DNA of 6,980 nt from Candidatus Omnitrophota bacterium (GTDB taxonomy: Bacteria > Omnitrophota > Gorgyraeia > Gorgyraeales > Gorgyraeaceae), in assembly GCA_026387215.1 (NCBI GenBank), contig JAPLMC010000092.1:1-6980 (forward strand). The letters are read 5' to 3'. Both the position numbers and the translations under genes were made by a program. Position 1 is the first letter of the stretch. Every line of letters begins with the position of its first letter. The notes under the pieces were generated by a model. The model worked only from the letters and a program-made list of their open reading frames with translations, was not told the origin of the DNA and ran no database searches. Of this stretch, positions 1 through 5,241 are shown one piece after another.

Positions 1-630
1 CTGGCTTTTAACAAGCTGTATTTCCGCCTCTATATTGTAAAGCTGAGATTCAGTGCTGACTAATTCGCTATGCCTGGATCTTCCCACATCTTCTCTTTTT
101 TTTAGTTCGCTAACTCTGTCGTTCAGTGCCTTATGAATCATATCTATAGTCTTCAGGTCTTCCTGCTGTTCAAGTAAAAGATAAAATGCGTCAGCCACAT
201 CAACAAAAAGCAATTCCTCCGCCCGTTTCTTTTCGCTAATGCGTTGTTTTTGTTCCAGGGAGCTTCCTGCCATGCCTGCTAATTCCTTAAAACATAAAAA
301 AAGCGTCTGCTTGAAAACAAACTTACTTTCAAAACTCCCATTATGGTTATACGAGCTGAAAGCCCTTTCTGAATCCAGATTGGTTTGGGTCCATACAAAA
401 GAAACTTGGGGCAAAAGCGTTCCAAGCGCCTGCGTAAAACGTGCCTCAGCTTCTCTGATAAGCTCTGAATTAATCGCGATTGTTTCGCTTTGCTTAAGAG
501 CCAGGTGATAACATTCCTCCAGCGTAAATTTGTCCGACTTAACATTTTCCGCGAAACCCTGCAATGGCAATAAACAAATAACAGCGATTATTAAACTGCT
601 TTCGGAAAATAATTTCATTATCTTTTTCAT
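1..630 (-). CDS. TolC-family outer-membrane efflux protein, N-terminal part (runs off left edge)
   Basis: The frame stays open for 210 codons from ATG at 630 to base 1 without a stop, so only the N-terminal half is present. Residues 1-28 form a Sec signal peptide (MKK start, hydrophobic core, likely cleavage after GFA). The mature protein opens with FTLEECYHLALKQSETI, the usual TolC/OEP opening, followed by EAEARFTQALGTLLPQVSF (polished 'A...LLP' helix-to-strand turn), then long charged helices and an RVSELKKREDVGRSRHSELVSTESQL segment that matches the family's coiled-coil 'R...G..s..E...' pattern. By family knowledge it would form the periplasm-spanning outer-membrane duct of a tripartite exporter. 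Its ATG overlaps the marR stop as ATGA, with GGAG about 9 bases upstream, so it is translationally coupled to the regulator. Adaptor and inner-membrane pump genes are expected further left but are not visible. Family assignment is strong; the substrate is unknown. Confidence 0.88.
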   Translation of the reverse strand, partial: MKKIMKLFSESSLIIAVICLLPLQGFAENVKSDKFTLEECYHLALKQSETIAINSELIREAEARFTQALGTLLPQVSFVWTQTNLDSERAFSSYNHNGSFESKFVFKQTLFLCFKELAGMAGSSLEQKQRISEKKRAEELLFVDVADAFYLLLEQQEDLKTIDMIHKALNDRVSELKKREDVGRSRHSELVSTESQLYNIEAEIQLVKSQ

Positions 631-1073
631 TTTGCCTGCTCCGAAAGTATCTCTTCTATTTTAGTAAGAACTCTGAGGTAATCCGACCTGTCATGCTCTG
701 AAACCTTGGCGAATATATCAATAATCACCTGCCTGCGCTGGCAGTTGATCTTTTTTATAATATCCCTGCCTTTTGAAGTGATTTTGATTTTAATAACACG
801 CCTGTCTTTTGGCTCCTGTTCCCTAATAACATATCCGCAGTTTACAAGTCTATCTACTGTCCCTGTCATAGCAGCAGTGCTCACTGACATAAAACGCGCC
901 AGGCCGCTCATCTTGGTTTCTCCGCTTTTTTCAAGAAAGCCAAGCACCAAAAACTGGGGAAGCGACATCCTGCCCTTGGACAGTTCGTTTACCTGATATT
1001 TCGCAAATTCCCTTATCATGACAGGCATGATACCATTTATACGGTCGGCAAATTCCTGTACAGACATCTTCAT
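627..1073 (-). CDS. MarR-family transcriptional regulator
   Basis: This 148-residue protein has the usual length for MarR regulators. Residues about 1-50 give the N-terminal dimerisation helices, 55-84 (MSGLARFMSVSTAAMTGTVDRLVNCGYV) the helix-turn-helix, and 85-101 the wing with the family hallmark DRR at 90-92 followed by KIKITSKG. The C-terminal helices (103-147) complete the dimer. The start is supported by a strong AAGGAGG six bases upstream. The gene sits first in an operon with a TolC-family exporter, with stop and start overlapping by 4 bp (ATGA), the classic layout of a ligand-responsive repressor of efflux genes. The promoter carries a perfect palindrome at the predicted transcription start, so negative autoregulation released by an exported compound is the likely mode; this is inferred. 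No pair of redox-sensing cysteines in OhrR style is evident: the two cysteines are C79 and C111. Confidence 0.93.
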   Translation of the reverse strand: MKMSVQEFADRINGIMPVMIREFAKYQVNELSKGRMSLPQFLVLGFLEKSGETKMSGLARFMSVSTAAMTGTVDRLVNCGYVIREQEPKDRRVIKIKITSKGRDIIKKINCQRRQVIIDIFAKVSEHDRSDYLRVLTKIEEILSEQAK

Positions 1074-1084
1074 AATAAACCTCC

Positions 1085-1111
1085 TTGATAGTTAAGTATA
1101 TTAACTATCAA
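1085..1111. promoter_or_regulatory. Palindromic operator for the MarR-family regulator
   Basis: A perfect inverted repeat with 11-bp arms, TTGATAGTTAA and TTAACTATCAA, is separated by 5 bp (1096-1100). It lies immediately downstream of the -10 element, over the predicted transcription start, and its marR-proximal end touches the AAGGAGG ribosome binding site (1080-1086). Size, symmetry and AT-rich character fit MarR-dimer operators. A repressor bound here would block promoter escape and so control both marR and the efflux gene. Symmetry is seen directly; binding is inferred. Confidence 0.8.
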
Positions 1112-1119
1112 CTATATGA

Positions 1120-1148
1120 AATATACCACATTCTACATTGCCTGTCAA
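1120..1148 (-). promoter_or_regulatory. Sigma-70 type promoter of the marR-tolC operon
   Basis: Read on the minus strand, TTGACA (1148-1143) is a perfect -35 hexamer, followed by a 17-bp spacer and TATATT (1125-1120), a five-of-six match to the -10 consensus. The predicted transcription start is near 1113, directly at the edge of the palindromic operator. The upstream stretch 1149-1265, back to the protease stop codon, shows no gene and no convincing terminator. Confidence 0.85.
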
Positions 1149-1265
1149 GCCGAGAACTGGATATTATTTGGTCTTCTGGAAAGGGTGAAGCAAACCTCAT
1201 AAATTCTAGTATACCCATCAATAGAACATACCAGAGAATAAGCCAGAGGCCTCTAGTACTATTTT

Positions 1266-1880
1266 TTATCTTCTTTGTAATACCAACAACTCTTTTTCAG
1301 TATCCACCTTAAAAACAAAATTATTCAAGAAAGACATGCCCAATAAACCCGGACTATTTCCAATTTCTCCTGAATCAAGCACGATAGCTTGGACATTATA
1401 CACCTTTGCCCCTCCTACTCTAACTTCTCTAATATTAATCTGTTTTCCATTTACAGTACGTCCGTCAGCCACCTGGCACAAAACATTTTTACCTTTAGCA
1501 GCTGATATGCCTATTTTTTTTGCTAGATCAGAAGAAATAACAGTATCTGTCGCGCCTGTATCAACAATTAAATCTACTTTTACTTTTCTATTTAAAAGAA
1601 CATTTGTAGCAAAGCCATTACCACACCTGGTAAGTTTTACGTTATGCTTTCCTGTCGCCATATTAACCACTGTCTTTACACCTTTGCCTGTAACTACAGC
1701 AGTTTTACCTAAAACCTTCACAGTTGTGCCCACAACATTCCCCGTAACTTTGGCTGTTGTATAAACTACTTTGCCTGCAGTCCCAACCGCAGCACCTGTG
1801 GCTTTGAGAACAGAACAGCTACTTAAAAATACAAGCCCAAAAATAATAATACAAAATTTACTTATCTTGTAAAAAATCAT
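1266..1880 (-). CDS. Lipoprotein with retropepsin-like aspartic protease domain
   Basis: The 204-residue product has a lipoprotein signal: KISK, a hydrophobic core, and lipobox LSSC with the lipidated Cys at 22. Residues about 25-78 are a low-complexity segment rich in G, K, T, V and A with a clear 11-residue period. Residues 85-204 are a single-domain retropepsin-like (clan AA) protease: catalytic DTGAT at 107-111 inside VDLIVDTGATDTVIS, a flap region near 137-155 (VADGRTVNGKQINIREV), and the C-terminal signature GLLGMSFLNNF at 178-188. Such proteins act as homodimers, each giving one Asp. It should be membrane-anchored facing the periplasm or cell surface. The ATG has AAGGAG five bases upstream and lies 23 bp inside the Nudix gene, implying coupled translation. 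The natural substrate is unknown. Confidence 0.87.
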   Translation of the reverse strand: MIFYKISKFCIIIFGLVFLSSCSVLKATGAAVGTAGKVVYTTAKVTGNVVGTTVKVLGKTAVVTGKGVKTVVNMATGKHNVKLTRCGNGFATNVLLNRKVKVDLIVDTGATDTVISSDLAKKIGISAAKGKNVLCQVADGRTVNGKQINIREVRVGGAKVYNVQAIVLDSGEIGNSPGLLGMSFLNNFVFKVDTEKELLVLQRR

Positions 1881-2295
1881 AGGATCTCCTTAATATATTA
1901 TGCAAATTGTGGAATCTGACCAGTTTTTCAGCTTCATTTATAGGTAAAAATTTATAATCTGATATTTCCCTGCCGTCCACTACTACATCTTGATCTTTTG
2001 TCTCACACAAAAAATATGTTACATATTTTTCTATTCTCTCGCCTTTAAAAAGCGGAGTTTTGCTTATTGTCTCATATGAGACTTTTTCTACGAAGCCTTC
2101 GATAAATTGCAAATTATCCAACCCGGCTTCTTCTCTTATCTCCCTAAGAGCAGCTTCTTTTTCAGTTTCTCCGAAATCCAAGTGGCCTTTTGGAAAGCCC
2201 CATATTTTATTCCTGGCGCTATATACCACAAGAAATAATATTTCGCCGCTTTTTCTCTTAAAAATCACTCCACCTGCTGAAAATTCTTTATTCAC
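1858..2295 (-). CDS. Nudix hydrolase, Ap4A-hydrolase type
   Basis: This 145-residue protein is a single Nudix fold. The complete Nudix box is present: G37-x5-E43-x7-R51-E52-I53-x-E55-E56-x-G58-L59, with the metal-binding glutamates intact. The WGFPKGH at 32-38 just before it, and AGGVIF near the start, are typical of bis(5'-nucleosyl)-tetraphosphatase-like members, which cleave diadenosine polyphosphates; other nucleoside polyphosphates cannot be excluded. It is cytosolic, with no signal peptide. The start is GTG at 2295; an in-frame stop lies only 18 bases upstream of it, so no longer form exists apart from non-standard codons. A modest AAGGTG serves as ribosome binding site, and both it and the GTG lie inside an inverted-repeat arm. 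It overlaps the downstream protease gene by 23 bp. A functional link with that protease is unclear. Confidence 0.92.
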   Translation of the reverse strand: MNKEFSAGGVIFKRKSGEILFLVVYSARNKIWGFPKGHLDFGETEKEAALREIREEAGLDNLQFIEGFVEKVSYETISKTPLFKGERIEKYVTYFLCETKDQDVVVDGREISDYKFLPINEAEKLVRFHNLHNILRRSYDFLQDK

Positions 2296-2384
2296 CCCGC
2301 ACCTTCTTCTTATTCATCTATTCTATATACCCTACCCCATCCTTCTTACTATAACTACTTCTGAATATTGAGAAGGTGCGGGGT
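2294..2384. repeat. Long-loop inverted repeat between the DUF1667 and Nudix genes
   Basis: A perfect 14-bp inverted repeat: ACCCCGCACCTTCT at 2294-2307 and AGAAGGTGCGGGGT at 2371-2384, with a 63-nt loop. It fills almost the whole 89-bp intergenic space. One arm abuts the DUF1667 stop codon; the other contains the Nudix AAGGTG ribosome binding site and the first two bases of its GTG start. The GC-rich arms contrast with the AT-rich loop. No U-run follows, so it is not a standard terminator. It could be a small dispersed element or an RNA fold; only this one occurrence is visible here. Confidence 0.8.
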
Positions 2385-2744
2385 TCACTCCATCTTCCTT
2401 GTTGCAATGAGATTTACATCCAACCCTAAAAAATTTCTAATAATTATGTCACCTGCATTTAAAGGCTTGCTTATCTTAATCCTCTTAATTTGGGTCATTG
2501 CTTCAAATATTTTGGATTTAGCTATAGCCTTATCTGTCCTCACAGGAATCATTTTTAATTCCAGCCCCTGGCCTAGAACAGTTGAAGTAAATATCCTCGT
2601 TGGATTTTCAACCTCACCTATCGCATATTTCTCGCCCTTCGGACATTCATTACCTGTAACCTTAGCCACCCTGCCATTTTCTATATTAACTGCCAATCTA
2701 CACCCTTTCGGGCATTCAATACAAGTCATTTTTCTAATCTCCAT
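2385..2744 (-). CDS. DUF1667 (COG3862) Fe-S type accessory protein of the glycerol-3-phosphate operon
   Basis: This 119-residue protein carries the family's cysteine pattern, C8-x2-C11-P-K-G-C15 followed by N-E-C34-P-K-G, which resembles the N-terminal 4Fe-4S module of molybdopterin oxidoreductases. The remainder (40-119) is the conserved DUF1667 tail, with NPTRIFTSTV and IPVRTDKAIAKSKIFEAM. The family has no firmly proven role; it is routinely encoded next to COG0579 and COG0446-type flavoproteins in glycerol operons, for example in Thermotoga maritima near glpK, so it probably serves as a small electron-transfer or assembly subunit. Two starts are possible: ATG at 2744, which lacks a good ribosome binding site, or ATG at 2729 (protein starting MTCIECPKGC), which has GGAG nine bases upstream. 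Both keep all four cysteines. Confidence 0.9.
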   Translation of the reverse strand: MEIRKMTCIECPKGCRLAVNIENGRVAKVTGNECPKGEKYAIGEVENPTRIFTSTVLGQGLELKMIPVRTDKAIAKSKIFEAMTQIKRIKISKPLNAGDIIIRNFLGLDVNLIATRKME

Positions 2745-2839
2745 AATCTTGACAATCTAACAATGTCAGTTTTGTAAAGTTTATGCCGCCGGAACGCAAT
2801 CTTGACAATCTAACAATGTCACACATTTGTCAAGTTTAT
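2745..2839. repeat. Two-copy tandem repeat with hairpin potential inside the glp operon
   Basis: A 24-bp block occurs twice without mismatch, at 2745-2768 and 2798-2821. Similarity continues past each block (TTTGTaAAGTTTAT near 2771-2784 and TTTGTcAAGTTTAT near 2826-2839), so the unit is about 40-42 bp with a 2-nt length difference and a 13-bp unique piece between copies. The copy next to the oxidoreductase has perfect 8-bp hairpin arms CTTGACAA (2801-2808) and TTGTCAAG (2827-2834) with an 18-nt loop; the other copy has the same hairpin with one mismatch. The element spans from the oxidoreductase stop codon to the DUF1667 first ATG. Confidence 0.85.
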
Positions 2840-3780
2840 TGGTTTGTTATATAATTTGCAGCAAGTTTTCCTACAAGAAAGCTATCTTTAGTAACAGTAT
2901 CCACTATATCGTATATTTTAAAAGAATTGCCACATACAAAAATACCCGGCACAGATGTCTTGTTCTCTTCTATTCTTATACCTGCCATATCTATGAGTTC
3001 GTTTTCAGAAATAAGACCGACCGACATCAATATAGTATCACATTGTATTTCAAAAAGCGACCCAGGGATTTCATTGAAACTATCATCCACTCTTATGACG
3101 CTAACTTTTTCAACCCTGGATTTTCCAAAAATTCTGGATATTTTATGATTAAAATAAACAGGTATATCAAAATCCTCAACGCATTGTACCATATTACGCA
3201 AAAGGCCTCTACTTTCTTTCTGGATCTCTATAATAGCTTTGACCCTTGCACCTTCCATGACAAATCTTCTAGCCATAATAAGACCTATATCTCCTGATCC
3301 AACCACTACAACTTCTTTTCCAGGTAAAAGCCCTTCTATGTTTATCAATTTCTGAGCAAGCCCAGCTGAAAAAATACCTGCAGGCCTAGAGCCCTGTATA
3401 TGCACCATTTCTCTGGTCTTTTCCCTGCAGCCTGTTGCCATAATAATCGCCTTTGCTTTAACTGTTTCCAATCTCCCTGGTTTTAAAAATGTAACGGTTT
3501 TATCCGATGCCAATTTGACCACAATTGAATTAAAGCTAACCTCTATATCTAGCATGTCTCTAACTTTTTTGATAAACCTATCGGCATATTCAGGCCCTGT
3601 CAGAATCTCTTTGAAATAATTAATACCAAAACCTGTGTGGATGCACTGATTTAAAATCCCTCCCAGATATCGATCTCTTTCAATAAGAAGAATATCTTTT
3701 ACGCCATTTTCATGCGCTGAAACCGCAGCTGCCATACCAGCCGGCCCTCCGCCAACTATGACCAGATCTCTCTTAACCAT
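2836..3780 (-). CDS. NAD(P)/FAD-dependent oxidoreductase of the glycerol-3-phosphate operon (GlpB position)
   Basis: This 314-residue flavoprotein has the two-dinucleotide-fold layout of COG0446-type oxidoreductases. The FAD motif GGGPAG is at 10-15 with the ribose-binding E34 at the second strand end; GGILNQCIHTGFG follows at 40-52. ATGCRE at 115-120 closes the FAD domain, GSGDIG at 161-166 marks the NAD(P)-binding fold, and VPGIFVCGN in the last 40 residues is the usual second FAD contact. It probably takes electrons from the preceding GlpA-like subunit, possibly passing them to NAD+; the direction is inferred. The ATG at 3780 is preferred because GAGG lies four bases upstream; a TTG at 3783 would sit almost on that site. 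It starts 21 bp after the dehydrogenase stop. It ends soon after the FAD contact, whereas operon relatives I recall are about 400 residues with an extra C-terminal domain. Confidence 0.9.
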   Translation of the reverse strand: MVKRDLVIVGGGPAGMAAAVSAHENGVKDILLIERDRYLGGILNQCIHTGFGINYFKEILTGPEYADRFIKKVRDMLDIEVSFNSIVVKLASDKTVTFLKPGRLETVKAKAIIMATGCREKTREMVHIQGSRPAGIFSAGLAQKLINIEGLLPGKEVVVVGSGDIGLIMARRFVMEGARVKAIIEIQKESRGLLRNMVQCVEDFDIPVYFNHKISRIFGKSRVEKVSVIRVDDSFNEIPGSLFEIQCDTILMSVGLISENELIDMAGIRIEENKTSVPGIFVCGNSFKIYDIVDTVTKDSFLVGKLAANYITNQ

Positions 3781-3801
3781 CAAACCTCACTCTTGGCCCT
3801 T

Positions 3802-5241
3802 CTATTCCTGGAAACAAAAACGGTCCTCTTTTACTATTTCAGAACCTTTGCCTCTTTTTGTTACACTTGTGACAAGTATTTTTCTTTCTTCCGCCAAAAT
3901 TTTCATAATCCTTGTTGCGCAAAAACTTCCGTGGCATCTACCTGCTTGCGCCCTGGTCCTAAACTTTACTCCGTCCATTGTCTTTGCGCCTTTCTTTACA
4001 GCATCCTTTATCTCTTTTGCGGAAACCATTTCACACCTACAGACAATGTCTCCGTAAGAAGGATCTTTTTTTATAATTTTTTCTATTTTTAAAAGCGGGC
4101 TTTGAAATAAATGTATTGTTCCTTTACGATGAGCGTGAAATATGAATTTCTTTTTGATCTCCAGGCCATTATCTTTTAGAATATTAGCTACTAAAAGAGC
4201 TATTGCAGGGCTGGCTGTCAAGCCCGGCGATTGGATTCCTGCAACATTTATAAATCCAGGCGCCTTATTCTCATGATTTATTATAAAATCATCTCCTGCT
4301 ACAGGCCTCAAGCCTGCAAAATATGCAATTATATCCTTATCATTTATGGACGGAATCAGGCGCCTGGCGGAAGATAAAACTTTATTAAATCCTGAATCGG
4401 AGGTAGAAAGGTCTTCTTTGTCTTCAATATCCTCAGCCGTAGGCCCTATCATTGGATTTCCATCAGCTGTTTTTATAATAATGACGCCTTTTGACGTTTT
4501 TGAAGGCAGAGGTAAAATCAGGTGATGAATCAGGCTTTCTTTTTTCTTATCCAGTATAAACTCTTCACCTTTACGAGGCCTAATTTTAAAATAATCTATA
4601 CCTAACATTTTAGATATTTCATCTGCAAATAAACCTGCCGAGTTAATTACATGCCTTGACCTAAATAAACCCTTTGAGGCAAGTATTTCAAAATTTGGCT
4701 TACTATAAATTATATTTTCTATCTTTGTTTCGGTAAAAATCTCAACCCCGTTCCTGACAGCATTTTCTGCAAGGCCATATACCAGACGATACGGGCTGAT
4801 AATACCTGCTGTAGGCGCATAAAGCGCGGCAACAGCCTCAGCATTAAGATTCGGCTCATTTTGCCTGAGCCAAGTTTTATCTACAATCTTCAGTCTTGGT
4901 ACCCCAAGAACTTCAGCTTCTTTTTTTAACCGCAAAAGTTCCCTAATTTCTTCTTCATTAAATGCAACTATTAATTCCCCCACTTCTTTAAAATCAATAT
5001 TTAATTCTTTTGAGAGGTCTCTTATAAGAAAATTTCCTTGAACGCATAAGCGACCTTTTAGAGAGTCCGGGGAATTTTGTATGCCAGGGTGGATTATTCC
5101 TGAGTTTGATTTTGAAACTCCGAATGCAAGCTCTTCTTCTTTTTCAAAAAGCGCTATATCTAATTTATAACGGGCTAATTCCCTAGCAATCGAAGTCCCT
5201 GTAACACCTGCGCCTATTATGGCTACATCATATGTTTTCAT
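3802..5241 (-). CDS. glpA: GlpA-like FAD-dependent glycerol-3-phosphate dehydrogenase with BFD [2Fe-2S] domain (COG0579)
   Basis: This 479-residue protein has a DAO-type FAD domain: GAGVTG at 10-15, E33 for the ribose, and KSNSGIIHPGI at 44-54 near the flavin. LRPVAGDDFI at 311-320 and NVAGIQSPGLTASPAIA at 332-348 form the C-terminal flavin contacts. A BFD-like [2Fe-2S] domain follows with C401-x-C403-x32-C436-x4-C441, the exact spacing of this cluster family. The role is oxidation of glycerol-3-phosphate to dihydroxyacetone phosphate, handing electrons via the Fe-S cluster to the partner flavoprotein. No membrane segment is visible, so association would be through partners. Its ATG overlaps the glpK stop (ATGA) and lacks a clear ribosome binding site, pointing to coupling. 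COG0579 also contains L-2-hydroxyglutarate oxidases; the glpK neighbour decides for glycerol-3-phosphate. The symbol indicates function, not close orthology to E. coli GlpA. Confidence 0.88.
   Translation of the reverse strand: MKTYDVAIIGAGVTGTSIARELARYKLDIALFEKEEELAFGVSKSNSGIIHPGIQNSPDSLKGRLCVQGNFLIRDLSKELNIDFKEVGELIVAFNEEEIRELLRLKKEAEVLGVPRLKIVDKTWLRQNEPNLNAEAVAALYAPTAGIISPYRLVYGLAENAVRNGVEIFTETKIENIIYSKPNFEILASKGLFRSRHVINSAGLFADEISKMLGIDYFKIRPRKGEEFILDKKKESLIHHLILPLPSKTSKGVIIIKTADGNPMIGPTAEDIEDKEDLSTSDSGFNKVLSSARRLIPSINDKDIIAYFAGLRPVAGDDFIINHENKAPGFINVAGIQSPGLTASPAIALLVANILKDNGLEIKKKFIFHAHRKGTIHLFQSPLLKIEKIIKKDPSYGDIVCRCEMVSAKEIKDAVKKGAKTMDGVKFRTRAQAGRCHGSFCATRIMKILAEERKILVTSVTKRGKGSEIVKEDRFCFQE

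Noticed and set aside
239..508. Plus-strand open frame opposite the TolC-family gene
   Set aside because: It is an antisense shadow; the minus-strand frame has a signal peptide, family motifs and a coupled start.
279..545. Minus-strand 88-codon frame in this region
   Set aside because: It is an out-of-frame overlap within the TolC-family gene, which is open across the whole stretch 630 to 1.
1245..1254. AGAGGCCTCT palindrome downstream of the protease gene as a terminator
   Set aside because: It has no loop and no following U-run in the minus-strand transcript; no convincing terminator is visible in 1149-1265.
1336..1764. Plus-strand 142-codon frame
   Set aside because: Antisense to the protease gene; the T/P/V-rich translation mirrors the K/G/V repeat of the real protein and shows no family features.
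2308..2370. Promoter for the Nudix gene in the inverted-repeat loop
   Set aside because: A TATATAGAAT stretch could hold a -10 element, but no acceptable -35 lies at proper spacing; left as an experimental question.
2368..2760. Plus-strand 130-codon frame with hydrophobic stretches
   Set aside because: Antisense to the DUF1667 gene, whose cysteine motifs are unmistakable; hydrophobicity is an artefact of the reverse strand.
2745..2821. Possible two-repeat mini CRISPR (24-bp repeat, 29-bp spacer)
   Set aside because: Similarity extends beyond the repeat into the supposed spacer, there are only two copies, they sit inside an operon, and no cas genes are visible.
2827..3297. Plus-strand 156-codon frame
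   Set aside because: Antisense to the oxidoreductase, with no recognisable domain or ribosome binding site.
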